In this document: piece by piece, positions 25,497 to 34,090 of the stretch
Numbering within the stretch: position 1 is the stretch's first letter
How the letters are laid out: every line of letters begins with the position of its first letter
Origin: Allocoprococcus comes
Lineage (GTDB): Bacteria; Bacillota; Clostridia; Lachnospirales; Lachnospiraceae
DNA length: 42,810 nucleotides
Direction: 5' to 3'
NCBI RefSeq assembly: GCF_013300725.1
Contig: NZ_JAAIMM010000030.1
Location: 1-42,810 of the forward strand
Notes under the pieces: model-generated
The model's database searches: none
The model's input: the letters and a program-made list of their open reading frames with translations, nothing else
Told to the model about the DNA's origin: nothing
Position numbers and translations under genes: made by a program

Positions 25497-26120
25497 ATGG
25501 GAAAAACTAAAATTAAAATATGTGGTCTGAAAAGACCGGAAGACATCGGGATCGTGAATCGCCTGAAGCCGGATTTTGTCGGGTTTGTATTTGCGGAAAG
25601 CAAGAGAAAAATTGACAAAAAACAGGCGGGAAAACTACGTGAAGCACTGGATCCGGATATTCCGGCAGTTGGAGTTTTTGTAAATGAACCGATTCAAAAT
25701 GTCACAGAACTTTGCCGGGAAGGGATCATTCAGCTGGTGCAGCTTCACGGGAATGAGGATGACTGTTATATAGAAGAGATCAGGAAGAACCTGCCGGATA
25801 CTCCGCTTATCAAGGCGGTGCGGGTGCAGTCAAAAGAGCAGATTCTGGAGGCAGAAAAGCTGGATGTGGATTATCTGCTTCTGGATACTTATGTAAAAGG
25901 GCAATATGGTGGCAGCGGAACCGGTTTTGACAAAGCACTGATCCCAAAGCTTACAAAGCCATATTTTCTTGCAGGTGGTCTGGATGCAGAAAATGTAAAC
26001 GAAAATATTTCCAGATGCAATCCGTTTGCGGTGGATGTGAGCAGCGCAGTCGAAACGGATGGCGTGAAGGATGAAACAAAAATAGAGGAATTCATAGAAA
26101 GGGTACGAAATCATGAGTAA
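25497..26120 (+). CDS. trpF: Phosphoribosylanthranilate isomerase
   Basis: A 207-residue small TIM barrel. [13 protein letters not shown] contains the catalytic cysteine (residue 9), and [28 protein letters not shown] (catalytic aspartate) and [11 protein letters not shown] follow in the usual order. It performs the Amadori rearrangement of PRA to CdRP. No gap separates it from trpC, and it overlaps trpB by eight bases, so translation is coupled on both sides. Confidence 0.97.
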   Translation: MGKTKIKICGLKRPEDIGIVNRLKPDFVGFVFAESKRKIDKKQAGKLREALDPDIPAVGVFVNEPIQNVTELCREGIIQLVQLHGNEDDCYIEEIRKNLPDTPLIKAVRVQSKEQILEAEKLDVDYLLLDTYVKGQYGGSGTGFDKALIPKLTKPYFLAGGLDAENVNENISRCNPFAVDVSSAVETDGVKDETKIEEFIERVRNHE

Positions 26121-27297
26121 AGGAAGATATGGAGAATACGGCGGACAGTATGTGCCGGAAACACTGATGAATGCGGTGCATGAGGTAGAAGAAGCCTACG
26201 AGAAATATAAAAATGATCCGGAATTTAACCGGGAACTGGATGATCTGTTAAAGAACTATGCAGGTCGCCCGTCACTTTTATATGAGGCAAAGAAGATGAC
26301 CAGAGATCTTGACGGAGCAAAGATTTATCTGAAACGTGAAGATCTCAATCATACCGGTGCACATAAGATCAACAACGTTTTAGGACAGGTGCTTCTTGCA
26401 AAGAAAATGGGAAAAACCCGTGTTATTGCAGAGACCGGAGCCGGACAGCACGGCGTGGCAACAGCAACAGCCGCAGCACTGATGGATATGGAATGTGAAA
26501 TCTTTATGGGAAAAGAGGATACGGACCGTCAGGCACTGAATGTCTATCGTATGGAACTTCTTGGAGCAAAGGTACACGCAGTTACAAGCGGAACCATGAC
26601 GCTCAAAGATGCGGTCAACGAAACGATGAGGGAATGGGCAAACCGTATGGATGATACTCTTTATGTATTAGGTTCTGTTATGGGACCACATCCATTTCCA
26701 ATGATCGTCCGTGATTTCCAGAAGGTCATCGGAGAAGAGATCAAAGCGCAGATGCTGGAAAAAGAAGGACGTCTTCCGGATGCAGTGATTGCCTGTGTCG
26801 GAGGCGGAAGCAATGCGATGGGAACATTTTACGAATTTATTCCGGATAAGGAAGTCCGGCTCATCGGATGTGAGGCAGCGGGACTTGGTGTGGATACTGA
26901 GAAAAATGCGGCAACGATCGCAAATGGTACAACTGGAATTTTCCATGGTATGAAATCTCTGTTCTGCCAGAACAAAGACGGACAGATCGCACCGGTTTAC
27001 TCGATTTCAGCAGGACTGGATTATCCGGGAATCGGACCGGAGCATGCAATGCTTGCAGCTGAAGGCAGAGCGGAGTATGTGCCGATCACCGACGAGGAAG
27101 CGGTAAATGCATTTGAATATCTGTCAAGAACGGAGGGAATCATCCCGGCAGTAGAAAGTGCACATGCGATCGCCTATGCAATGAAGCTGGCACCGACTAT
27201 GGACAAGGATAAGATCATCGTTGTAACCGTATCCGGACGTGGAGATAAAGACGTAGCGGCAATTGCTAGATACAGAGGAGTGGAAATCTATGAATAA
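26113..27297 (+). CDS. trpB: Tryptophan synthase beta subunit
   Basis: A 394-residue PLP enzyme. The Schiff-base lysine lies in [18 protein letters not shown] (about residue 82), the phosphate-binding loop is [12 protein letters not shown], and the N-terminal [14 protein letters not shown] is the TrpB1 hallmark. It condenses indole with serine. It overlaps trpF by eight bases and trpA by eight bases. Its serine demand contrasts with the serine-degrading sda operon nearby. Confidence 0.97.
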   Translation: MSKGRYGEYGGQYVPETLMNAVHEVEEAYEKYKNDPEFNRELDDLLKNYAGRPSLLYEAKKMTRDLDGAKIYLKREDLNHTGAHKINNVLGQVLLAKKMGKTRVIAETGAGQHGVATATAAALMDMECEIFMGKEDTDRQALNVYRMELLGAKVHAVTSGTMTLKDAVNETMREWANRMDDTLYVLGSVMGPHPFPMIVRDFQKVIGEEIKAQMLEKEGRLPDAVIACVGGGSNAMGTFYEFIPDKEVRLIGCEAAGLGVDTEKNAATIANGTTGIFHGMKSLFCQNKDGQIAPVYSISAGLDYPGIGPEHAMLAAEGRAEYVPITDEEAVNAFEYLSRTEGIIPAVESAHAIAYAMKLAPTMDKDKIIVVTVSGRGDKDVAAIARYRGVEIYE

Positions 27298-28072
27298 GAT
27301 AAGCGAAGCATTTGAAAATAAAAAAGCATTTATCCCATTTATCACAGGAGGGGATCCGTCTCTGGATGTGACGAAAAAACTGATCCTTGCAATGCAGGAG
27401 GCAGGAGCAGACCTGATCGAGGTCGGAATCCCATTTTCTGATCCGATCGCAGAAGGACCGGTGATCCAGGAGGCTGATGAACGGGCACTTTCAGCGGGTT
27501 GTACTCTGGACAAATTATTTGATGCGATAAAAGAAGTAAAGGATGAGATCCATATTCCGATGGTATTTATGACTTATGTCAATCCAATTTTTACTTACGG
27601 AAAAGAGAAGTTCATGCAGCGATGTGTGGAATGCGGTATGGCAGGCGTGATCGTACCGGATGTTCCGTTCGAGGAAAAGGGAGAGCTTTCAGGAGTCTGT
27701 AAGGAATATGGGATCGAACTGGTATCGTTGATCGCGCCGACTTCTCATGAAAGAATCAAAATGATTGCAAAAGAAGCGGAAGGATTTCTCTATTGCGTGT
27801 CTTCACTTGGTGTTACCGGAGTCAGAAAGCAGATTACAACCAATATCGGTGAGATGATCGAGAAGGTAAGAGAAGTGACAGATATCCCTTGCGCGGTAGG
27901 TTTTGGAATTGCCGAGCCGGAGCAGGCAAAGGAGATGGCATCCCTTTCCGATGGTGCGATCGTGGGATCGGCAATCGTGAAGATCGTTGCAAAGTATGGT
28001 GAGGATTGTGTGCCGTATGTGGCTGAGTATGTGAAGAAAATGAAAGCGGCTGTAGAAGAAGCCGGAAAATAA
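27290..28072 (+). CDS. trpA: Tryptophan synthase alpha subunit
   Basis: ATG 27290 ([20 protein letters not shown]) follows an AGAGGAG site inside the end of trpB; an upstream in-frame start lies in trpB and lacks support. Product 260 residues. The catalytic glutamate is in [18 protein letters not shown], and the loop [11 protein letters not shown] and SSLGVTG follow. It cleaves indole-3-glycerol phosphate and channels indole to TrpB. Last gene of the operon, followed by a weak terminator. Confidence 0.97.
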   Translation: MNKISEAFENKKAFIPFITGGDPSLDVTKKLILAMQEAGADLIEVGIPFSDPIAEGPVIQEADERALSAGCTLDKLFDAIKEVKDEIHIPMVFMTYVNPIFTYGKEKFMQRCVECGMAGVIVPDVPFEEKGELSGVCKEYGIELVSLIAPTSHERIKMIAKEAEGFLYCVSSLGVTGVRKQITTNIGEMIEKVREVTDIPCAVGFGIAEPEQAKEMASLSDGAIVGSAIVKIVAKYGEDCVPYVAEYVKKMKAAVEEAGK

Positions 28073-28083
28073 AGAGATATGGG

Positions 28084-28112
28084 AAATGGCTGTCCGGGTG
28101 GCAGCCATTTTG
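28084..28112 (+). terminator. Probable terminator of the trp operon
   Basis: AAATGGCTG (28084-28092) pairs perfectly with CAGCCATTT (28102-28110), but the following T-tract is short (TGTGTGC), so termination may be partial. Nothing else is evident up to the next gene at 28275. Confidence 0.65.
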
Positions 28113-28274
28113 TGTGCATATGGAAAAATACTGATTTTGGCTTGGATGTATTATGAAAATTTATTCGAAGAGCAGGGAGAGAATAATATTTTCTACGTCA
28201 TCTTGCGAAGACCCAAAAAAGGATTTATACTAAAAATTAGCAGAAAATCATAAGAGGAAAGAAGGAAATAAAAG

Positions 28275-29453
28275 ATGGAAAATTTCACATTTTATGCACC
28301 GACTTATTTTGCTTTTGGTAAGGATACTGAAAATGATACCGGAAAGTATGTAAAACGTTTTGGCGGCAACCGTGTACTGCTCCATTATGGCGGAGGTTCT
28401 GTCATTCATTCCGGACTTTTGGACCGTGTTAAAAAATCTCTGGACGGGGAAGGAATTTCTTATGTAGAATTAGGAGGCGTAAAGCCAAATCCGAGAAGTG
28501 GTCTTGTATATGAAGGAATTGATCTGTGCCGGAAAGAAAAAGTAGACTTTGTACTTGCAGTCGGAGGCGGAAGTACCATTGATTCCGCAAAGGCGATTGC
28601 GGCAGGTGCGGTTTACGATGGAGATTTCTGGGATTATTATGAAGGAAAGCTTGTCGAAGAAGCACTTCCGATCGGAACAGTTATTACGATTTCAGCAGCA
28701 GGAAGCGAAGGATCACCGGACTCTGTTATTACAAAAGAAGAAGGAATGTTCAAAAGAGGGGCAACCGGAGAAGCATTCCGTCCGAAATTCACGATCATGA
28801 ACCCGGCACTTACACAGACACTTCCGGCATATCAGACAGCTTGCGGAATTACGGATATTATGGCACATCTGTATGAGCGTTATCTGACCAATACCGAAGA
28901 AGTAGAAGTGACAGACCGTATGATCGAAGGGCTTCTTCTGACGATGATCCATGAAGGACCGAGAGTCATTGCAGATCCGGATAATTATCAGGCAAGAGCA
29001 AACATTATGTGGGCAGGTATGATGGCACACAATAATTCCTGCGGAGTAGGACGTACACAGGACTGGACAAGCCACAACATTGAGCACGAATTATCTGCAC
29101 TATATGACTGCGCGCACGGTGCAGGGCTTGCGGTTGTTATGCCGGCTGTATTTACTTATACACTGGAACACAATGTGATGCGTTTTGCGCAGGCTGCAGT
29201 CCGTGTCTGGGGCTGTCAGATGGATTTTGCAGATCCAAAGAGAACGGCACTGGAAGGAATTGAGGCACTTCGAAACTTTTTAATTTCGATTGGAATGCCA
29301 AAGAATTTTGCAGAGCTTGGAGCCAAAGAAGAAGATATTGAAAAGCTGGCACATACCTGTTGTTATGGAGATGTAAATACTGGTACAGTGGAAGGATTTG
29401 CAACTCTTGATCAGAAAGATGTGGAAAATATTTATAAACTGATGGTATTTTAG
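28275..29453 (+). CDS. Iron-containing alcohol dehydrogenase (butanol dehydrogenase/YqhD-like)
   Basis: A 392-residue group III dehydrogenase. The NAD(P)-binding part has VLLHYGGGSVIHSG and FVLAVGGGSTIDSAKAIAAG. The metal site is supplied by TDIMAHLYERYL (Asp/His) and the conserved histidines in HNIEHELSALYDCAHGAGLA. The sequence MENFTFYAPTYFAFGKDTE is the usual start of NADPH-dependent butanol dehydrogenases and YqhD-type aldehyde reductases, so reduction of short aldehydes is likely. GAGGAAAGAAGG precedes the ATG. Monocistronic, with its own terminator. Confidence 0.93.
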   Translation: MENFTFYAPTYFAFGKDTENDTGKYVKRFGGNRVLLHYGGGSVIHSGLLDRVKKSLDGEGISYVELGGVKPNPRSGLVYEGIDLCRKEKVDFVLAVGGGSTIDSAKAIAAGAVYDGDFWDYYEGKLVEEALPIGTVITISAAGSEGSPDSVITKEEGMFKRGATGEAFRPKFTIMNPALTQTLPAYQTACGITDIMAHLYERYLTNTEEVEVTDRMIEGLLLTMIHEGPRVIADPDNYQARANIMWAGMMAHNNSCGVGRTQDWTSHNIEHELSALYDCAHGAGLAVVMPAVFTYTLEHNVMRFAQAAVRVWGCQMDFADPKRTALEGIEALRNFLISIGMPKNFAELGAKEEDIEKLAHTCCYGDVNTGTVEGFATLDQKDVENIYKLMVF

Positions 29454-29487
29454 AAAAGAAATATCGGAAAACAGGAGATTTGGAAAA

Positions 29488-29530
29488 GGGAGTGCGTGAC
29501 TTAAACTTAAGTCATACACTCCCTCTTTTT
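29488..29530. terminator. Terminator after the alcohol dehydrogenase
   Basis: GGGAGTG (29488-29494), then TGACTTAA/TTAAGTCA, and CACTCCC (29517-29523) form an interrupted 15-bp stem followed by TCTTTTT. It may also serve the convergent flavin reductase gene. Confidence 0.9.
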
Positions 29531-29552
29531 GAAACGTCTATTTTCCAACAGG

Positions 29553-30176
29553 CTATGCATTTTCATAAATCGGTTCGAAATCATCTGCGCCGTGTCCACA
29601 GAGCGGGCAGGTGAATTCTTCCGGAAGATTGCTTCCTTCGTATACATAATTGCAGATCTTACAGCGCCATCCGATAATCCTCTTATCCTCTTTTTTCTGT
29701 TCCGGTTTTGGCTTTATATGTGCCTGATAATCTGCGTAAGTCAGAGGCGGATTGTCACTTAAAAGTTTCGCATCGGTTACTTCAGCAATAAAAAGGGTAT
29801 GTGTTCCAAGATCCTGTCTGGAAACTACTCTTGCGCTGAGAACAGAACATGCCTGCCATCCGAGGTAAGGAACTGCATTTTCATCTGCCGGTGCAGTAAT
29901 ATTTGCGAATTTATCAACATCTCTGCCGGACTGGAAACCGAAATGCCGGATCGTTTCAAAAGAGCAGGTCTGGTCAAGCAGGCTTAACGTAAAAATGCCG
30001 CTCTCTTTGATCAGATCACAGGTATAGTTGCTATTCAGCACAGAGATTGCGATCCGTACCGGATTATTCGCAACCTGGATGCAGGTGTTGGTAATACATC
30101 CGTTTATTACATTCCCAGAGCGTGTTGCGAGCATAAATACTCCATAAGATAAATTGTAAAGTGCTTTTTTATCCAT
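29553..30176 (-). CDS. Flavin reductase-rubredoxin fusion (Hrb-like high-molecular-weight rubredoxin)
   Basis: A 207-residue fusion. Residues 1-150 are an FMN-binding flavin reductase-like domain (YGVFMLATRSGNVINGCITN, FTLSLLDQTC). Residues 170-203 are a rubredoxin with iron ligands C172, C175, C190 and C193 (CKICNYVYEG, CPLCGHGADDFEP). The same layout is known in Moorella Hrb, which passes NAD(P)H electrons to the flavodiiron protein FprA for oxygen or nitric oxide reduction. No flavodiiron gene is in this window. AGGAGG precedes the ATG. Confidence 0.94.
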   Translation of the reverse strand: MDKKALYNLSYGVFMLATRSGNVINGCITNTCIQVANNPVRIAISVLNSNYTCDLIKESGIFTLSLLDQTCSFETIRHFGFQSGRDVDKFANITAPADENAVPYLGWQACSVLSARVVSRQDLGTHTLFIAEVTDAKLLSDNPPLTYADYQAHIKPKPEQKKEDKRIIGWRCKICNYVYEGSNLPEEFTCPLCGHGADDFEPIYENA

Positions 30177-30268
30177 ATGACATTCCTCCTGACTTCTAAA
30201 ACTTGATAATAAGAATAATTACTATAATTAAAATATACATGATAAAAGAAAAATTGTCAATTACAAAA

Positions 30269-31543
30269 TCAGGATTTCCGGAAAATCAGAATCACAAAAA
30301 ATGTGATGATTTCTGATCCTAAGAAGGAAAGCCAGATTCCATTCAGCCCCAGGATCTGTGAGAACAGGATCGCACAGAAAGCAATTGCGATAATGCCGCG
30401 CATGACAGAACCAAGGACGGCAGGACGTGCCCGGTCGATTGCGGAAAAATAGGCAACCAGCACAATATTGATACCGGCAACTAAAAAGCCAAGGAAATAA
30501 AGCCTGAGACCGGTATGGGCGTAAGCAAGCAGCTGGAGATTATGTTCGCTGTTAAAGATACTGATAAAGGTATCCGTAAATCCGTAGATCAGTACAACGA
30601 TCACAAGCTCGATCAGAAGTGCTGCAGCAAGAGACCAGTTGAGAAATTTACGGACTAGATCATGTTTACCCTTTCCGTAACTCTGGCTGATCAGTGGCTG
30701 TGCACCCTGAGCAAGTCCGTTTAGGATCGCCATTGCGACCAGTGAAATATTTGCAACTACGCCGTAGGCTGCGATCCCGATATTTCCCGCAATGCGCAGG
30801 ATCAGCATGTTAAATATAATCGTAATGACAGCGGAAGAAATTTCAGCAAAAAATGCAGAAACACCAAGCTGGCAGCATCCGATGATCCGGCGAAGAGAAG
30901 GTGTGCGCCAGTGAAATTCTACATGGTTATTCTTTCCAAGATAATGTGTCGAACATACCAGCATCGTCACAACCGGTGAAAGAGCGGTTGCAAGTGCAGC
31001 ACCCAGAAATCCAAGATCCATAGGGAACATGAAAATATAGTCAAATAAAATATTAAAGAAGCTTCCGGAAATTGATCCGATCATGGCAGTTGAGGTTGCA
31101 TGGTCGTTTCTTGCAAATGCCGTAAAGGTATAGTTTGACATAAAAAATGGGGTAAAGAGCAGGACGATACGCATATAATTACGTCCAAGCCGGATGAGCC
31201 CGGCATCTGCCCCTAAAAGTGCAAGTGCTTTATGCGGAATGAAGATTCCGGTGAGCATAAAAGGAATGCTGCATATGAGACACCAGAAGATGGACTGGGT
31301 AAAATAGTAGTCCGAAGATGCGCCTTTGGCGGTACTGATACTGTAGCGTGTGGCAGAACCGATCCCGATCATTGAACCGATTGCGAAAATCAGTCCGAAT
31401 ACCGGAAGGATCAGATTCAGGGCAGCAAGTCCGTCTGCGCCACATTTGTAAGAGATAAAAAAGGTATCTGCCAGAATGTAGATAGAGACACCGATCATTC
31501 CGGAAATACTTTGTGAGATATATTTTAAAAATTTCTTAAACAT
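30269..31543 (-). CDS. MATE-family multidrug efflux transporter
   Basis: A 424-residue membrane protein with about twelve hydrophobic helices in two similar halves. The first part (GVSIYILADTFFISYKCGAD and GLAALNLILPVFGLIFAIG) and the duplicated NGLAQGAQPLISQSYGKGKH are typical MATE segments. It should export cationic drugs or metabolites with Na+ or H+ antiport. It is slightly short at the N-terminus compared with many relatives, but GAGGAA precedes the ATG. It lies 92 bases upstream of the Hrb-like gene on the same strand. Confidence 0.92.
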   Translation of the reverse strand: MFKKFLKYISQSISGMIGVSIYILADTFFISYKCGADGLAALNLILPVFGLIFAIGSMIGIGSATRYSISTAKGASSDYYFTQSIFWCLICSIPFMLTGIFIPHKALALLGADAGLIRLGRNYMRIVLLFTPFFMSNYTFTAFARNDHATSTAMIGSISGSFFNILFDYIFMFPMDLGFLGAALATALSPVVTMLVCSTHYLGKNNHVEFHWRTPSLRRIIGCCQLGVSAFFAEISSAVITIIFNMLILRIAGNIGIAAYGVVANISLVAMAILNGLAQGAQPLISQSYGKGKHDLVRKFLNWSLAAALLIELVIVVLIYGFTDTFISIFNSEHNLQLLAYAHTGLRLYFLGFLVAGINIVLVAYFSAIDRARPAVLGSVMRGIIAIAFCAILFSQILGLNGIWLSFLGSEIITFFVILIFRKS

Positions 31544-31594
31544 GTTTTTGAATTCCTCGTCTTTCTTAAAGCCAGATTAAATGAAATAACCATC

Positions 31595-31704
31595 TGTACC
31601 AGCCTGGTAATAAGCGGACTCTGATATCTCCAGATAAGAATAGCATAAACATACTGGTTTGTCGAAAAAATAATCTTGCAATTACTGCGTTAACGTGTTA
31701 TAGT
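31595..31704 (+). repeat. 110-bp perfect repeat, copy 1
   Basis: Identical at every base to 42701-42810, the last 110 bases of the window. It contains a small palindrome ACCAGCCTGGT near its left end and a good outward promoter at its right end: TTGCAA (31676-31681), 17 bases, TATAGT (31699-31704). In this copy it runs directly into a sequence matching the left end of the IS1634-family element at 40.7 kb. It is most simply explained as IS-associated repeated DNA. Confidence 0.95.
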
Positions 31705-31772
31705 CTCATCTTTGACAGTTGGTTAGTTAAAAAAGTGCCACAAACCCTTTAAGGGTTTCGGGCTCTTTTTTT
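31705..31772 (+). repeat. Solo IS1634-type left end with terminator
   Basis: From 31699 to about 31746 the sequence matches 40734-40781 with three mismatches, including the IS terminus TTTGACAGTTG (31711-31721). It then diverges. AAACCC/GGGTTT inside AAAAAAG (31729-31735)/CTTTTTT (31765-31771) gives a rho-independent terminator with seven T. With the promoter at 31676-31704, a transcript of about 65 nt would be made here. There is no transposase. Confidence 0.75.
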
Positions 31773-31978
31773 ACTTTCGTGATACACTTTTTGTAGACAA
31801 AAGATATTGTGAAACAAATCTATGAGTAATTTCTTATATCCAAAAAGGATATTTTTATTCCGAAAATATATCCATTTTTCCAAAAAATAAAAAATTTCAT
31901 AACTGATTTAGTAATACGCAATATTTTATCCCATATGTATTTTGAAAGAAAAAATACAGAACGAGGAGGATAAAAATT
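31773..31978. other. AT-rich leader region of the small HTH gene
   Basis: The notable item is ATATCC (31836-31841), AAAAA, GGATAT (31847-31852), an operator-like dyad. It is partly repeated as ATATATCC about 25 bases further on. An autoregulatory site for the following HTH protein is possible. Nothing else is recognisable. Confidence 0.3.
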
Positions 31979-32158
31979 ATGTATAAAACAGATGTATTTA
32001 TTTCAGCAGAGGAAATTAAAGAGATAGTTGGTATTTCTAAATCAAAGGCCTACAGTCTTATTCAGGAATTGAATGCAGAGCTTAAAGAGAAAGGTTATTT
32101 AACTGTTACCGGAAGAGTGAGCAGAAAATATTTTGAAGAAAGATTTTATGGCTTGTAG
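31979..32158 (+). CDS. Small HTH (excisionase/MerR-like) DNA-binding protein, 59 residues
   Basis: ATG 31979 follows a strong GAGGAGG site (MYKTDVFISAEEIKEIVGIS). The helix-turn-helix is ISAEEIKEIVGIS-KSKAYSLIQELN, followed by a beta wing-like LTVTGRVSRKYFEERF. The pattern (SKAY...LNxELxxKGY...GxVxRxYxxERxY) is common among short regulators of integrative conjugative elements and plasmids in Firmicutes. No integrase, relaxase or conjugation gene is nearby, so it may be a leftover of a mobile element or a stand-alone regulator. It ends 95 bases before a terminator. Confidence 0.8.
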   Translation: MYKTDVFISAEEIKEIVGISKSKAYSLIQELNAELKEKGYLTVTGRVSRKYFEERFYGL

Positions 32159-32253
32159 TGATATCCGCTATACTGATCATTGCAGGAAGAAAAAAAGCAG
32201 CAGCTTTACAAAAATAGTCCGGCTGCCGCAAATATAATCGAATACAGAAAAAG

Positions 32254-32321
32254 ATCCCGGTATGTGAAAGGACAATGAGCTGGATGCTCAAAAATGTCTG
32301 ATTCACATACCGGGATTTTTT
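32254..32321. terminator. Bidirectional terminator with 33-base loop
   Basis: ATCCCGGTATGTGAA (32254-32268) pairs perfectly with TTCACATACCGGGAT (32302-32316) and is followed by TTTTTTATT on the plus strand and by a CTTTTTCTG run on the minus strand. It would end both the small HTH gene and the convergent nagB. Confidence 0.88.
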
Positions 32322-32328
32322 ATTCATA

Positions 32329-33060
32329 TTACATATCAATCTTACTGAGTGCTGCTTCATCAGCTACAATCGTAACATCATTATGTAACTGAAGAATAGA
32401 AGCAGGAACTTCCGGAGTAATTGGTCCGTATAAGACCTTTTTTAAGATATCTGCCTTATCTTCTCCGCTTACAACAACTAGAATTTTCTTGGCCTGCATG
32501 ATATTCTTGATTCCCATTGTATAAGCCTGTCTCGGAACATCATCTTCAGATTCGAAGAAACGCTTATTGGCTTCAATTGTACTTTCTGTCAGATCTACGC
32601 AGTGTGTCTCTTTCTCAAAAGCGGCACCTGGTTCGTTGAATCCGATATGTCCGTTGTGTCCAAGACCGAGAAGCTGGAGGTCTACACCGCCCTGCTTACG
32701 GATGACTGCATTATAATCGTTGCAGGCTTTCGCGGAATCTGCTTCCAGTCCGTCCGGAACGAAAGTACGGGTTTTGTCGATGTTTACATGATCAAAGAGA
32801 TTGGTATTCATGAAATATCTGTAGCTCTGATCATTTTCAGGACTGAGTCCTTTGTATTCATCGAGGTTTACACTTGTAACCTGGGAAAAATCAAGATCCC
32901 CTTTCTTATACCATTCGATCAGCTGTTTATATGTACCGACCGGTGAAGATCCGGTTGCAAGTCCAAGTACACAGTTTGGCTTCATAATAATCTGTGCAGA
33001 AATGATGTTTGCGGCCTTACGGCTCATATCCTGATAGTCTTTTGCTTTATAAATTACCAT
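32329..33060 (-). CDS. nagB: Glucosamine-6-phosphate deaminase
   Basis: A 243-residue protein, normal for NagB. Substrate and catalytic motifs are visible: LGLATGSSPVGTYKQLI, VNLDEYKGL (Asp/Glu), QLLGLGHNGHIGFNEPG (catalytic histidine) and the terminal VTIVADEAALSK. It converts GlcN-6-P to fructose-6-P and ammonia, the last step of sialic acid and GlcNAc catabolism. It is transcribed divergently from nanE across a 278-base region holding matched inverted motifs, so both sides are probably under one regulator. Confidence 0.97.
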   Translation of the reverse strand: MVIYKAKDYQDMSRKAANIISAQIIMKPNCVLGLATGSSPVGTYKQLIEWYKKGDLDFSQVTSVNLDEYKGLSPENDQSYRYFMNTNLFDHVNIDKTRTFVPDGLEADSAKACNDYNAVIRKQGGVDLQLLGLGHNGHIGFNEPGAAFEKETHCVDLTESTIEANKRFFESEDDVPRQAYTMGIKNIMQAKKILVVVSGEDKADILKKVLYGPITPEVPASILQLHNDVTIVADEAALSKIDM

Positions 33061-33150
33061 AATAAAATCTCTCCTTATTCTATTGTTTTTTTGTTTCTGA
33101 ATATTAGTATATACATTATAAATGAATTTTCAAGTAAAATAGCATGAACT

Positions 33151-33273
33151 GAAACTACTTTCAAAAGTGGAAAGAAATTACCTGAAATTGTGCATATTGC
33201 ATAAAAAACGGATTTTAAAATAGGCAAAACAGAGAGAAGTGTTGAAAAGGATAAAAGTAGTTTCAAGAACTAC
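33151..33273. promoter_or_regulatory. Paired operator-like inverted motifs between nagB and nanE
   Basis: GAAACTACTTT (33151-33161) is the exact reverse complement of AAAGTAGTTTC (33254-33264), about 100 bases apart. Each is embedded in a local dyad: CTTTC-N7-GAAAG beside the first (33159-33175), and GTAGTT-N5-AACTAC at 33257-33273 for the second. The second ends nine bases before the nanE -35 box. They are good candidate sites for the RpiR-family regulator encoded in the same cluster, with possible looping. Confidence 0.65.
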
Positions 33274-33281
33274 AAAGGTAC

Positions 33282-33310
33282 TTGAAAATAAAATCGAACA
33301 ATACTATACT
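33282..33310 (+). promoter_or_regulatory. nanE operon promoter
   Basis: TTGAAA (33282-33287), 17-base spacer, TATACT (33305-33310), followed by a short leader and an AAGGAGGG ribosome site. Confidence 0.82.
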
Positions 33311-33338
33311 GATTGCAGAACGAAGGAGGGAACAAAAA

Positions 33339-34028
33339 ATGAATCAGAAAGTTGAAAATCTGAAGGGTAAATTAATTGTATCATGTCAGGCATTACCAGA
33401 TGAACCACTACATTCTTCATTCATTATGGGAAGAATGGCACTGGCTGCAAAACAGGGAGGTGCAAGCGGAATTCGTGCAAATACAAAAGAAGATATCAAG
33501 GAGATCCAGTCACAGGTTGATCTGCCGATCATCGGAATCGTAAAAAGAGATTATGATGACAGTGATATCTACATTACACCAACGATGAAAGAAATCGAAG
33601 AACTGATGGAAGTAAAACCTGAAATCATCGCTATGGACGCTACTATTTCAAAGAGACCTGGCGGAAAGACATTAGATGAGTTCTTTAAAGAAGTAAAAGC
33701 AAAATATCCGGATCAGTTATTCATGGCAGACTGTTCTACAGTGGAAGAAGCACTGCATGCGGATGAACTTGGATTTGACTTCATCGGAACTACAATGGTT
33801 GGTTACACAGAGCAGAGCAAGGGCGATAAGATCGAGGCAAATGATTTCGAAATCTTAAGAAAGATTGTCGCAAAAGCAAAACACAGAGTAATCGCAGAAG
33901 GTAACATCAATACACCGGAAAAAGCAAAACATGTGATTGAGCTTGGTGCGTACAGTGTTGTTGTAGGATCTATTATCACAAGACCGCAGCTGATCACAAA
34001 ATCATTTGTAGAAGAAATGGAAAGATAA
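33339..34028 (+). CDS. nanE: N-acetylmannosamine-6-phosphate 2-epimerase
   Basis: ATG 33339 ([20 protein letters not shown]) follows AAGGAGGG; the upstream in-frame ATG at 33282 overlies the -35 box and is excluded. Product 229 residues, TIM-barrel NanE type, with [45 protein letters not shown] and [16 protein letters not shown] all conserved. It converts ManNAc-6-P into GlcNAc-6-P. First gene of nanE-nanA-transporter-yhcH. Confidence 0.97.
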   Translation: MNQKVENLKGKLIVSCQALPDEPLHSSFIMGRMALAAKQGGASGIRANTKEDIKEIQSQVDLPIIGIVKRDYDDSDIYITPTMKEIEELMEVKPEIIAMDATISKRPGGKTLDEFFKEVKAKYPDQLFMADCSTVEEALHADELGFDFIGTTMVGYTEQSKGDKIEANDFEILRKIVAKAKHRVIAEGNINTPEKAKHVIELGAYSVVVGSIITRPQLITKSFVEEMER

Positions 34029-34090
34029 TTCTGCAAGGAACTTATTAAATTAAATTTATATAAAAAGACAAAGAAAAGGAGAAAGAAACC

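Noticed and set aside
29529-29762. Plus-strand frame opposite the rubredoxin domain
   Set aside because: Antisense to a clear rubredoxin with all four cysteines; no independent support.
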